This document shows, piece by piece, positions 52,384 to 61,224 of a DNA stretch of 64,000 nucleotides. Source of the DNA: Comamonas koreensis (lineage in GTDB: Bacteria; Pseudomonadota; Gammaproteobacteria; Burkholderiales; Burkholderiaceae_C); NCBI RefSeq assembly GCF_014076495.1, contig NZ_CP043575.1, forward strand, positions 1,054,001-1,118,000, read 5' to 3'. A program made the translations under genes and the position numbers. The notes under the pieces are model-generated. The model did no database searches and had not been told where the DNA came from. It saw only the letters and a program-made list of their open reading frames with translations. Every line of letters starts with the position of its first letter. Position 1 is the stretch's first letter.

Positions 52384-53268
52384 TTACGCGCTCAGCGACC
52401 CGCTGACGATGGCTGCCGCCGCCGCGCGGGTCTCCACGCCCAGCTTTTCAAACACATGCTCCAGGTGCTTGTTGACGGTGCGCGGGCTCATGCCCAGGAT
52501 CTGCGCAATGTCGCGGTTGGTCTTGCCCTTGGCCAGCCAGCCCAGTACCTCCGTCTCGCGCGGCGTCAGCGCTGCATCCTGCAGGCGCTGGGTGCTGGCG
52601 CGCAGGCCCTCATGGCCCAGGCGCAGCACCAGCATGCGCTCGCCAATGCCCACCTCGCCCACCGACTGGGCCAGCAGGCTGCCGCTGCCCAGCGGGTGCT
52701 GGGCGGCGGTTTCCCAGGCTGACTGCAACCAGGCCGTTGCCGCTGCCGCGCTGGCGCCAAAGGCCTGTTCCAGCCACAGCGCTGCTTGCGGCGAGCGCCA
52801 GGCCAGGCGCCCCTGGCGGTCGAGCACCACCACGCCCATGCCGGCCACATCGACCGCGGCCTGGGCCATGCGGCCCACATGGGCGTTGTGCATATGGCGG
52901 GCCAGGCGCGCGAGCACCTCGGGCAGCTTTAGCGGTTTGACGACATAGTCCACGCCGCCGCAGGCAAAGCCTTCGACGATATGGTCGGTCTCCGACAGCC
53001 CGGTCATGAAAATGACCGGCACATGGGCCCAGGCCGGGTGGGCCTTGATCTTGCGGCACAGCGAAAAGCCGCTCTCGCCGGGCATCACGCAGTCGAGCAG
53101 TACGGCGTCCGGCGTGGCGATCTCCAGGCGCTCCAGCGCCTCGGCTGCATTGCGGGCGACCAGCACGGTGTAGTCCTGCTGACTGAGCGCGTCGCAGAGA
53201 AATCCCAGGGTCTCGACGGCATCGTCCACGACGAGAACAACACCGGCATGGGGCGTGAAAGTGGGCAT
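52384..53268 (-). CDS. Response regulator with LuxR-type DNA-binding domain
   Basis: A 294-residue regulator. Residues about 10-125 form a receiver (LVVDDAVETL acidic pocket, Asp59 in DAVLLDCVMPGESG, and the Lys in DYVVKPLKLPE). A middle segment (about 135-225) resembles a degenerate PAS-like region (GMGVVVLDRQGRLAWRS). The LuxR/GerE helix-turn-helix at about 228-285 has LTPRETEVLGWLAKGKTNRDIAQILGMSPRTVNKHLEHVFEKLGVETRAAAA. It starts two bases after the stop of the hybrid kinase, so it is the cognate output of that sensor and is translationally linked. Confidence 0.93.
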   Translation of the reverse strand: MPTFTPHAGVVLVVDDAVETLGFLCDALSQQDYTVLVARNAAEALERLEIATPDAVLLDCVMPGESGFSLCRKIKAHPAWAHVPVIFMTGLSETDHIVEGFACGGVDYVVKPLKLPEVLARLARHMHNAHVGRMAQAAVDVAGMGVVVLDRQGRLAWRSPQAALWLEQAFGASAAAATAWLQSAWETAAQHPLGSGSLLAQSVGEVGIGERMLVLRLGHEGLRASTQRLQDAALTPRETEVLGWLAKGKTNRDIAQILGMSPRTVNKHLEHVFEKLGVETRAAAAAIVSGSLSA

Positions 53269-53270
53269 GG

Positions 53271-56200
53271 TCAGTGGTCCGCAGGCCCTGCAGGCCCGAG
53301 GCTCTCCAGAATGAGGGGAAAGTCAAAACGCTGGGCAGCGGCATCGAGGGCCTGCAGCGTGCCGCGCGATTGGGGGTGGCTGGCCTGGGCGTCCGCCAGC
53401 AGTTTGCGCAGGCCGGCGCCATCGCCAAAGCGCGCCAGGCGCGTGATGTCCGACTGCAGATCCGGCGGCAGGGGCGGCTCCTGCGGCGCCGGTGGCGGCG
53501 CTGCGGGGGCCGTGGTCGCAGAGCCAGCCGAGCCAGCCGAGCCAGCGGCCATGTCTTCTATCCATTCGAGCTTCAGCAGCCAGGCCAGCGTGTCCATCAG
53601 CTCGGACTCCAACACCGGTTTGCCGACAAAGGCCTGGCAGCCGGCGCGCTCGAGCTGCTCGGGCTGGTTCTCGAACAGGTCGGCCGAGACAATGACGATG
53701 GGCAGGTGCATGGCGCTGTACTGCTGGCGCACCAGCGCAGCGGTCTGCCAGCCGCTCAGGTCGTCCATGCTCAGGTCCAGCAACAGGGCGTCGGGTGGCG
53801 TGTCGCGGATGACCTCCAGGCATTCCTGGCCGCTGGCCGCCTCCAGCACGGTAAAGCCCAGCGGGATCAGCACGCCGGCGATCAGCTGGCGGTGGATGGG
53901 CTGGTCATCGACCAGCAGCAGGGTTCTGCGCGGGCCCAGGTAGCCGCCGATAAAGGGGCGGGCCTGGGGCTGGCCGGCCAGTGCGCGCGGCGGGTTGTGC
54001 ACCTCGCTCAGGTACAGGCGCACCGAGAACGTGCTGCCCTGGCCGGGCGTGCTTTGCAGGCTCAGCTCCCCGCCCATCAGCAAGGTCAGCATGCGGGTGA
54101 TGGTCAGGCCCAGGCCGGTGCCGGTGCTGGCGGCGCGGCGCCCGGCACTGCCCCGCTCAAAGGGCATGAAGATGCGCTCATGGTCCTGCGGCGCGATGCC
54201 GATGCCCGTGTCGCGGATGTCAAAGCGCACCACATCGCTGTGGCAGTCCACCTGCAGGCGGATGCTGCCACTGTCGGTAAAGCGGATGGCATTGCCCAGC
54301 AGGTTGATCAGAATCTGGCGCAGGCGCTTGGCATCCGCCCGCACCCAGGCGGGAATGCGGCCTTGCGTCTGCAGCTCGAACTGCAGGCCCTTGGCCTGGG
54401 CCTGCGGCCGCACCATGCGGTTGACCGCTTCGAGAAACTCGGGGAACTGCAGCGGCGCCGGGTCCAGCCGCAGGCGCCCGGCCTCGATGCGTGCCAGGTC
54501 CAGCAACTCGTCGATCAGCGAATGCATGTGCTGGCCGCTGTGCAGCATGGTGCTGATGTTTTCGTGCGCGGGGCCGGGCAGGTCGCTGCGCCGCAGCAGC
54601 AGCTGGGCATAGCCCAGGATGCTGGTCAGCGGCGTGCGCAGCTCATGGGCCATGCCGGCCACATAGCGTGACTTGGCCTGGTTGGCCGCCTCGGCATGCT
54701 CCTTGGCGGCCTGCAGCTGGGCATCGGTGCGCTGGTGGGCCTCGATCTCCTGCATCAGCATCTGCGTCTGGCGCTCGGACTCCTCGCGCGCCATGCGCCG
54801 GCTGTCCTTGGCCAGCACCAGCCACCAGGCGTAGAGCGCGCACAGCAGCGCCAGCAGCGAGAACGCGCGCACAAAGGCCCAGCGCAAATCCGTCTGCCCG
54901 GGCGAGAGGCTTTGCTGCATATAGACCACGAACAAGGCCAGCGCCATGGGGCTGGTCAGCAGCAGCACCGTGCCCGCATAGGACGCGAGCCGAAAGTTGA
55001 TGCTGCGCTGGATGCGCTGGGGCAGCAGGCTCTCGTAGAGGCTGCGCCACTGCACCTGGGCCCGCGCCGTGCTGGGCTTGCAGCGGTCGTGGCAGCGCGA
55101 ATCGAGCGAGCAGCACAGCGAGCAGATCGGCGCGCCATAGGCGGGGCAGCCGGCCATGTCGGCGCGCTCGAACTGGTTCTGGCAGACAGCGCACTGCAGC
55201 TGCGCAGCCTCGAACTGCTCGGGCTGGCGGGCGATATACCAGCGCCCGCCGGTGGCCCAGGCCAGCAGCGGCGATACCAAAAGCGCAATGGCCAGCGCAA
55301 TATAGGGCGCAAAGGCGCTGGCCAGCTCGCCCAGCAGGCCACTATAGGCAATGCCGGCGGCCAGCGCGGCAATGCCCATGGCGCCCAGGCCGACCGGGTT
55401 GAGGTCGTGCAGGTAGGCGCGGCGGAACTCGGTGCCCGTCGGGCTCAGGCCCAGCGGCTTGTTGATGACCAGATCGGCCACCAGCGCGCCAACCCAGGCG
55501 ACTGCGATATTGCTGTAGATGCCCAGCACCTTCTCCAGCGCACTGAACACGCCCAGGGTCATGATCAGCATCGCAATCATCACGTTGAAGACCAGCCACA
55601 CGACGCGGCCGGGGTGGCTGCGGGTGAGGCGCGAGAACACATTCGACCAGGCGAGCGACCCGGCATAGGCATTGGTCACATTGATCTTGATCTGCGCCAT
55701 GATGACGAAGACCAGCGTAATCCAGAGGGCGACGCCCGGGTCCTGCACGATCTTGCCAAAGGCGGTGAGGTAGAGGTGGGTGGGGTCCGAGGCCTCGGCC
55801 ACGGTCGAGCCAAACTGCAGCGCCACATAGGCCAGGTAGGCGCCGCCCAACATGCGCGCCGCACCCAGCAGAATCCAGCCGGGCCCGCCCATCAGCACAC
55901 AAAACCACCAGCGGCCCCGGTTGGAGGCCGTCTTGCGCGGCATGAAGCGCAGGTAATCGACCTGCTCGCCCACCTGCACGATCAGCGCGAAGATCACCGT
56001 GCTGGCCGAGCCGAAATACAGCCAGTTGAAATCGGCGCTGCCCGAGGTCAGGCCCGACAGGCCCGGCAGCTCCTGCACAAACTGCGGCTGCTGGAAGGCC
56101 AGCCACAGGTAGGGGGTCAGCAGCATCACGGCCCACAGCGGCTGGGTCCAGGCCTGCAGCTTGGAGATGAAGGTGACGCCATAGAGCACCATCGGGATCA

Positions 56201-56681
56201 CCACCAGCGCGCACAGCACATAGCAGACCACCAGCGGCCAGCCCAGCGCCATCTGCACCGCCAGCGCCATGATGGCCGCCTCCAGCGCAAAGAAGATAAA
56301 GGTGAAGGTGGCGTAGACCAGCGAGGTGATGGTCGAGCCCAGGTAGCCAAAGCCGGCGCCCCGGGTGAGCAGGTCCATGTCCAGCCCATAGCGCGCCGCG
56401 CAGACCGAGATGGGCCAGGCTGTCAGAAAAATGACGATGCCCATCACCGCAATGGCCCAGGCGGCGCTGCTAAAGCCATAGGCCAAGGTGATGGTCGCGC
56501 CAATGGCCTCCAGCGCCAGAAAGGACAGCCCGCCCATCGCCGTGTTCAGCAGCTGCCACTCGCTCCAGCGCCGGGCCTTTTGCGGCGTATAGCGCAGTGC
56601 GTAGTCCTCCATGGTCTCGTCGGCCACCCAGGCGTTGTATTCGCGGCGGATCGGGAAGATCTTTTGGGACGGTTTGGTCAT
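53271..56681 (-). CDS. Hybrid sensor histidine kinase with N-terminal NCS1 permease-like domain, Cys-rich module and receiver
   Basis: An 1136-residue fusion. Residues about 10-465 are a multi-helix transporter domain of the NCS1 purine/cytosine/allantoin permease type (FPIRREYNAWVADETMEDYALRYTP, then helices through IAVAWVGALVADLVINKPLG). Residues 497-534 are a cysteine-rich module (CAVC, CPAY, CSLCC, CHDRC). Two helices, a coiled coil, HisKA with His679 (AHELRTPLTSILGYAQLL), HATPase (NLLGNAIRFTDSG, DTGIGIAPQDHERIF, GTGLGLTI) and a receiver with Asp969 (LLLDLSMDD) follow. The design parallels CbrA/CrbS-type transporter-kinases, but with NCS1 in place of SSSF. Divergent from the amide/urea transporter genes, it probably senses an amide, urea or nucleobase-type nitrogen compound. 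ATG 56681 is chosen; the frame is open upstream. Confidence 0.9.
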   Translation of the reverse strand: MTKPSQKIFPIRREYNAWVADETMEDYALRYTPQKARRWSEWQLLNTAMGGLSFLALEAIGATITLAYGFSSAAWAIAVMGIVIFLTAWPISVCAARYGLDMDLLTRGAGFGYLGSTITSLVYATFTFIFFALEAAIMALAVQMALGWPLVVCYVLCALVVIPMVLYGVTFISKLQAWTQPLWAVMLLTPYLWLAFQQPQFVQELPGLSGLTSGSADFNWLYFGSASTVIFALIVQVGEQVDYLRFMPRKTASNRGRWWFCVLMGGPGWILLGAARMLGGAYLAYVALQFGSTVAEASDPTHLYLTAFGKIVQDPGVALWITLVFVIMAQIKINVTNAYAGSLAWSNVFSRLTRSHPGRVVWLVFNVMIAMLIMTLGVFSALEKVLGIYSNIAVAWVGALVADLVINKPLGLSPTGTEFRRAYLHDLNPVGLGAMGIAALAAGIAYSGLLGELASAFAPYIALAIALLVSPLLAWATGGRWYIARQPEQFEAAQLQCAVCQNQFERADMAGCPAYGAPICSLCCSLDSRCHDRCKPSTARAQVQWRSLYESLLPQRIQRSINFRLASYAGTVLLLTSPMALALFVVYMQQSLSPGQTDLRWAFVRAFSLLALLCALYAWWLVLAKDSRRMAREESERQTQMLMQEIEAHQRTDAQLQAAKEHAEAANQAKSRYVAGMAHELRTPLTSILGYAQLLLRRSDLPGPAHENISTMLHSGQHMHSLIDELLDLARIEAGRLRLDPAPLQFPEFLEAVNRMVRPQAQAKGLQFELQTQGRIPAWVRADAKRLRQILINLLGNAIRFTDSGSIRLQVDCHSDVVRFDIRDTGIGIAPQDHERIFMPFERGSAGRRAASTGTGLGLTITRMLTLLMGGELSLQSTPGQGSTFSVRLYLSEVHNPPRALAGQPQARPFIGGYLGPRRTLLLVDDQPIHRQLIAGVLIPLGFTVLEAASGQECLEVIRDTPPDALLLDLSMDDLSGWQTAALVRQQYSAMHLPIVIVSADLFENQPEQLERAGCQAFVGKPVLESELMDTLAWLLKLEWIEDMAAGSAGSAGSATTAPAAPPPAPQEPPLPPDLQSDITRLARFGDGAGLRKLLADAQASHPQSRGTLQALDAAAQRFDFPLILESLGPAGPADH

Positions 56682-56752
56682 CACAGGCAGCGCACAGGCG
56701 CTGGGGGCAAGGGATCCGCAGACCAAGCAATATTCAGGCCACGGCAAGGCTG

Positions 56753-56836
56753 GTGCGGCCGGCGAGGTGTGGCCGGCCAAGTGCAGCCGGCCAGGTGTGG
56801 TCGCCGAGACGTGGCCGGTGAGGTGCGGCCGGTGAG
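56753..56836. repeat. Six tandem 14-bp repeats in the divergent kinase/urtA promoter region
   Basis: Six consecutive 14-base units follow the consensus GTGYGGCCGGYGAG (units start at 56753, 56767, 56781, 56795, 56809 and 56823), with a partial seventh. Units differ by one to four bases but keep exact register. The array lies between the kinase start (56681) and urtA (56997), the 315-base divergent gap; the rest of that gap shows no gene. Confidence 0.85.
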
Positions 56837-56996
56837 GTGCACCCCAAGGTGTGTTGGGCGAGCAAGCTTAGCCTGCGGTGGCTACGCAGGGGCTACGTCA
56901 AATGACGTATGGGTGTTTGGCGGCCGCACTTTTAGAGTGGCTACAGGTTTCAACCCGTTACCAGTTCAGCCCGCTGAACCACTTGAGGAGAAAAGC

Positions 56997-58244
56997 ATGT
57001 CTCAGGATTTCCATCAGTCGCTTCGCCGCCGCCGTCTCTTGCAAGGCCTGGGTGCCATCAGTGTGGCGGGTCTGCCCATGCTGGCCCGCGCCCAGACCCC
57101 GCCGACCGCCCAGGTCAACACCACCAAGCTGGCGGTGACCGACACCGAGGTGGTGGTCGGGCAGCTGCACTCGTCGACCGGCACGATGGCGATCTCCGAG
57201 ACCGGCTCCATCCAGGCCGAGCAACTGGCCATTGACCAGATCAACGCGATGGGCGGTGTGCTGGGCCGCAAGATCCGCGTGATCAAGGAAGACGGCGCCT
57301 CCGACTGGCCCACCTTTGCTGAAAAGGCCAAGAAGCTGCTCATCAGCGACCATGTGGCCACCGTGTTTGGCTGCTGGACCTCGGCCTCGCGCAAGGCCGT
57401 GCTGCCGGTCTTCGAGAAGGAAAACGGCCTGCTCTACTACCCCACCTTCTACGAAGGCCTGGAGCAGAGCAAGAACGTCATCTACACCGGCCAGGAAGCG
57501 ACCCAGCAGATTCTGTACAGCCTCGACTGGGCCAAGAAGGAAAAGAACGCCTCCAAGGTGTTCCTGGTGGGCTCGGACTACATCTGGCCACGTACCTCGA
57601 TGAAGATTGCGCGCAAGCACATCGAGACCTTCCAGAAAGGCAAGGTCGTCGGCGAGGAGTACTACCCGCTCAGCAACACCAACTTCAACTCGCTGATCAA
57701 CAAGATCAAGGTGGCCAAGCCCGATCTGATCTTTGCCGCTGTCGTGGGCGGCTCCAACGTGGCCTTCTACAAGCAGCTCAAGGCCGCAGGCATCACCGGT
57801 GACAAGCAGTTCCTGGTGACCCTGTCGGTGACCGAGGACGAAATGCTGGGCATTGGCGGCGAGAACTTTGCCGGCTTCTACTCGAGCATGAAGTACTTCC
57901 AGACGCTGGACAACCCCAACAACAAGAAGTTTGTCGAGGCCTTCAAGGCCAAGTACGGCCCCAAGTCGGTCATCGGCGATGTGACCCAGGCCGGTTACCT
58001 GGGCCCCTGGTTGTGGAAGGCCGCTGTCGAGAAGGCCGGCAGCTTCGATGTCGACAAGGTCGTGGCCGCCTCGCCGGGCATCGAGCTCAACACTGCCCCG
58101 GAAGGCTACGTGAAGATCGACGCCAACCACCACCTCTGGAGCAAGTCGCGCATTGCGCAGGGCCTGCCGGACGGGACCTTCAAGGTGGTGTCCGAGTCGC
58201 CCGAGTTGATCAAACCTGATCCGTTCCCTAAAGGCTACCAATAA
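56997..58244 (+). CDS. urtA: Urea/short-chain amide ABC transporter substrate-binding protein
   Basis: A 415-residue periplasmic binding protein of the UrtA/FmdD branch (Leu/Ile/Val-binding type). A twin-arginine signal SLRRRRLLQGLGAISVAG precedes the mature domain with VVVGQLHSSTGTMAISE, FGCWTSASRKAVLPVFEKENGLLYYPTFYEG and GDVTQAGYLGPWLW. Known UrtA proteins bind urea; FmdD of methylotrophs binds short-chain amides. Since formamidase genes end the operon and no urease is present, amides are at least as likely. ATG 56997 follows GAGGAG. A very long open frame upstream is antisense to the kinase and is not coding. Confidence 0.93.
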   Translation: MSQDFHQSLRRRRLLQGLGAISVAGLPMLARAQTPPTAQVNTTKLAVTDTEVVVGQLHSSTGTMAISETGSIQAEQLAIDQINAMGGVLGRKIRVIKEDGASDWPTFAEKAKKLLISDHVATVFGCWTSASRKAVLPVFEKENGLLYYPTFYEGLEQSKNVIYTGQEATQQILYSLDWAKKEKNASKVFLVGSDYIWPRTSMKIARKHIETFQKGKVVGEEYYPLSNTNFNSLINKIKVAKPDLIFAAVVGGSNVAFYKQLKAAGITGDKQFLVTLSVTEDEMLGIGGENFAGFYSSMKYFQTLDNPNNKKFVEAFKAKYGPKSVIGDVTQAGYLGPWLWKAAVEKAGSFDVDKVVAASPGIELNTAPEGYVKIDANHHLWSKSRIAQGLPDGTFKVVSESPELIKPDPFPKGYQ

Positions 58245-58324
58245 CGCTGCCCCTCCGGCGCGGGCCATAGGCAAACACCCTCTGGCCCGCGCTGCCGCCG
58301 ACCACCACCCGACAAGAGAGCGCC

Positions 58325-59239
58325 ATGACTTTTTCTGAAATGATGAATATCGGGCTGATGCAGGGCTTTGCAGGCCTCAGCCTGTTTGCGGTACTGCTGC
58401 TGATGGGCCTGGGCCTGGCGATTATTTTTGGCCAGATGGGTGTCATCAACATGGCGCATGGCGAGTTCATGACCATCGGTGCCTACACCGTGTTCATGGC
58501 CTCCACCTTGGTGGAAGCCCATGCCCCGGCCTGGATGCCCTACTACTTTCCCTTGTCGATCGTGGCGGCCTTTGTGTTTGCGTTTGTGCTGGGCTGGCTG
58601 GCCGAGTGGGCGTTGATACGGCATCTGTACAAGCGCCCGCTCGATACCCTGCTGGCCACCTGGGGCCTGAGCCTGGGGCTGCAGCAGGTGTTCCGCACGG
58701 TGATCGGCCCCAAAGAGGTGAGCCCCACCTTGCCTGACTGGCTGATGGGTTCCTGGTCGCCCAGTGAGGGGCTGGACATTCCGATCAACGGCATGTTTGT
58801 GCTGGCGCTGGCGCTGCTGGTCACAGCCGGCGTGCTGATCGCGCTCTACCGCAGCCGCTGGGGCCTGCGGGTGCGCGCCACGGTCAGCAACCGCGTGATG
58901 GCCAACGCCATCGGCATCAATACCAAGAAGACCGACCGCCTCACCTTTGCCATTGGCTGCGGGGTGGCGGGCATTGCCGGGGCGGCCTTCACCACCATCG
59001 GCTCGACCGGGCCCACCTCCGGCTCGCTCTACATCGTGGATTCGTTCCTGGTCGTCACCTTTGGCGGCGCCGCCAGCCTGCTGGGCACTGTGGCATCGGC
59101 CTTTGGCATTGCCCAGGTGCAGTCGATCACGGAGTTCTTCCTGAGTGGCTCCATGGCCAAGGTGCTGACCTTGTCCTTCATCGTCGTGGTCTTGATGCTG
59201 CGGCCCCAAGGTCTGTTTGCCAGCAAGGTGCGCCGCTAA
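58325..59239 (+). CDS. urtB: Urea/amide ABC transporter permease UrtB
   Basis: A 304-residue inner-membrane permease of the LivH/UrtB type with about eight to nine helices. Family signs include GLAIIFGQMGVINMAHGEFMTIGAYTVF, LALALLVTAGVLIALYRSRWGLRVRATVSNRVMANAIGIN and FGGAASLLGTVASAFGIAQVQSITEFF. It forms the channel with UrtC and is energised by UrtD and UrtE. The gene starts 80 bases after urtA and is the second gene of the transporter operon. Length is normal. Confidence 0.94.
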   Translation: MTFSEMMNIGLMQGFAGLSLFAVLLLMGLGLAIIFGQMGVINMAHGEFMTIGAYTVFMASTLVEAHAPAWMPYYFPLSIVAAFVFAFVLGWLAEWALIRHLYKRPLDTLLATWGLSLGLQQVFRTVIGPKEVSPTLPDWLMGSWSPSEGLDIPINGMFVLALALLVTAGVLIALYRSRWGLRVRATVSNRVMANAIGINTKKTDRLTFAIGCGVAGIAGAAFTTIGSTGPTSGSLYIVDSFLVVTFGGAASLLGTVASAFGIAQVQSITEFFLSGSMAKVLTLSFIVVVLMLRPQGLFASKVRR

Positions 59240-59262
59240 AGCCGGTGCAAAGGATGACAACC

Positions 59263-60456
59263 ATGAAAGATATGCGTGTGTGGCTGGAGCGAACCGGCCT
59301 GGGCCATGTGGCCATCCTGGCCGTCGTGCTGCTGGCGCTGCTGCCGCTGGGGCTGGACATCTTCCGCCTGAACCTGGTGGGCAAGTACCTGTGCTACGCC
59401 TTTGTGGCCGTGGGCCTGGTGATGCTCTGGGGCTGGGGCGGTGTGCTGAGCCTGGGGCAGGGCGTGTTCTTTGGCTTGGGCGGCTACGCGATGGCCATGT
59501 TCCTCAAGCTCGAAGCCTCGGACAAGGTCAGCACCGCGATCCAGTCCACGCCGGGCATCCCCGACTTCATGGACTGGAACCAGCTCACCGCGCTGCCGCT
59601 GTGGTGGACGCCGTTCGAGTACCTGCCGTTTGCGTTGTTTGCGGTGGTGGCAGTGCCCGCACTGCTGGCCTTCATCATCGGCTTTGCGATGTTCCGCCGC
59701 CGCGTGGGCGATGTCTACTTTGCCATCATCACCCAGGCGGTGGCGCTGATCCTGACGGTGCTGATCATCGGCCAGCAGGGCTACACCGGCGGCGTCAACG
59801 GCATGACCGATCTGCGCACCATGCTGGGCTGGGACATCCGCACCGACAGCGCCAAGTACATCCTCTACTACGTCTGCTGCGGCCTGCTGCTGCTGTCGGT
59901 GGTGGCCTGCCTCTGGATCCAGAAAAGCAAGCTGGGCACCTTGCTGCTGGCGATGCGCGACAAGGAAGACCGCGTGCGCTTCTCGGGCTACGACGTGTCG
60001 ATGTTCAAGGTCTTTGTGTTCTGCCTGGCCGCTGCGATATCGGGCATTGGTGGCGCGATGTTTGCGCTGCAGGTGGGCTTTATGTCGCCATCGATCGTGG
60101 GCATTGTGCCTTCCATCGAGATGGTGATTTTTGCCGCCGTCGGTGGCCGCATGAGCCTGGTGGGGGCCGTCTACGGCGCGCTGCTGGTCAACTTTGGCAA
60201 GACCTATTTCTCCGAGACCTTCCCCGATCTCTGGATGTTCTGCATGGCAGGCCTGTTCATCGTCGTGACCATGTTCTTCCCCAATGGTCTGGCGGGCCTG
60301 TATGCCAGCAAGGTCAAGCCGCTGCTGGCCCGGCGCGCAGCCAAACCCGCCAGTACACCGAGCCACGGCGCAGGCCCTGCCAGCACCAAGCCCGCAACCA
60401 CCAGCAGCAAGGCGCAGGAGCCCGTCGCCGGCAAGCCTGCGGCCGAAGGCGTCTGA
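59263..60456 (+). CDS. urtC: Urea/amide ABC transporter permease UrtC
   Basis: A 397-residue LivM/UrtC-type permease (VMLWGWGGVLSLGQGVFFGLGGYAMAMFLKLE, MFRRRVGDVYFAIITQAVALILTVLIIGQQGYTGGVNGMTDL, VGFMSPSIVGIVPSIEMVIFAAVGGRMSLVGAVYGA). The C-terminal 40 residues form a Pro/Ala/Lys-rich cytoplasmic tail. ATG 59263 has AAAGG nine bases upstream; GTG 59245 and ATG 59254 are alternatives. It lies 23 bases after urtB. Confidence 0.93.
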   Translation: MKDMRVWLERTGLGHVAILAVVLLALLPLGLDIFRLNLVGKYLCYAFVAVGLVMLWGWGGVLSLGQGVFFGLGGYAMAMFLKLEASDKVSTAIQSTPGIPDFMDWNQLTALPLWWTPFEYLPFALFAVVAVPALLAFIIGFAMFRRRVGDVYFAIITQAVALILTVLIIGQQGYTGGVNGMTDLRTMLGWDIRTDSAKYILYYVCCGLLLLSVVACLWIQKSKLGTLLLAMRDKEDRVRFSGYDVSMFKVFVFCLAAAISGIGGAMFALQVGFMSPSIVGIVPSIEMVIFAAVGGRMSLVGAVYGALLVNFGKTYFSETFPDLWMFCMAGLFIVVTMFFPNGLAGLYASKVKPLLARRAAKPASTPSHGAGPASTKPATTSSKAQEPVAGKPAAEGV

Positions 60457-60470
60457 ACCAGGAGCACGCA

Positions 60471-61214
60471 ATGAGCAATACCGATTTCGCACTGGCGGTG
60501 GAGGGCTTGACGGTCTCCTTTGACGGCTTCAAGGCCATCGAGGACCTGACCCTCTATGTCGACAAGAACGAGCTGCGCGTGATCATCGGCCCCAACGGCG
60601 CGGGCAAGACCACCTTGCTCGACCTGATCTGCGGCAAGACCAAGGCCAGCAGCGGCAGCATCAAGTTCCAGAACCAGGAGCTGACGGGCATGGACGAGTA
60701 CCTGCGTGTGCGCAAGGGCATAGGCCGCAAGTTCCAGACGCCCTCGATCTACGAGAACCTCTCGGTCTTCAAGAACCTGGAGGTGTCCTACCCTGAGGGA
60801 CGCTCGGTGTTTGGCGCGCTGCGCTTTCAGTGCACGCCCGCTGTGCAGCAGCGCGTGCAGGCGGTGGCCCAGGAGATTGGCCTGGACCATGTGCTGGAGA
60901 TGGAATCGGGCCTGCTGTCGCACGGGCAAAAGCAGTGGCTGGAGATTGGCATGCTGCTGATGCAGGAGCCCGAGCTGCTGATGCTGGACGAACCGATTGC
61001 CGGCATGAGCGCGCGCGAGCGCGAGTTGACGGCCGATCTGCTCAAGCGCATCTGCGTGGGCCGCTCGGTGATCGTGATCGAGCACGACATGGAGTTTGTG
61101 GCCCGCATTGCGCACAAGGTCACCGTCATGCACCAGGGCAAGATTCTGGCCGAGGGCTCGATGGAGGCCGTGCAGTCCGACCCCAAAGTCATCGATGTCT
61201 ACCTGGGCCACTGA
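60471..61214 (+). CDS. urtD: Urea/amide ABC transporter ATP-binding protein UrtD
   Basis: A 247-residue LivG/UrtD-type ATPase: Walker A GPNGAGKTTL, Q-loop FQTPSIYENLSVF, signature LLSHGQKQWLEIGMLL (SHGQ in place of the usual SGGQ, typical of UrtD), Walker B LLMLDEPIAGMS and H-loop VIEHDMEFV. It drives uptake with UrtE. ATG 60471 has GGAG upstream, 14 bases after urtC. Confidence 0.95.
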   Translation: MSNTDFALAVEGLTVSFDGFKAIEDLTLYVDKNELRVIIGPNGAGKTTLLDLICGKTKASSGSIKFQNQELTGMDEYLRVRKGIGRKFQTPSIYENLSVFKNLEVSYPEGRSVFGALRFQCTPAVQQRVQAVAQEIGLDHVLEMESGLLSHGQKQWLEIGMLLMQEPELLMLDEPIAGMSARERELTADLLKRICVGRSVIVIEHDMEFVARIAHKVTVMHQGKILAEGSMEAVQSDPKVIDVYLGH

Positions 61215-61224
61215 GGAGCCGCAT

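Noticed and set aside
54696..56996. A plus-strand open frame of over 760 codons directly upstream of urtA, in its frame
   Set aside because: It is exactly antisense to the hybrid kinase gene and has Gln/His/Arg-rich low-quality sequence typical of reversed high-GC codons; urtA has its own Tat signal and ribosome-binding site at 56997.
59217..60470. An open frame leading into urtD
   Set aside because: It is a shadow of urtC; the UrtD protein starts at 60471 with GGAG upstream.
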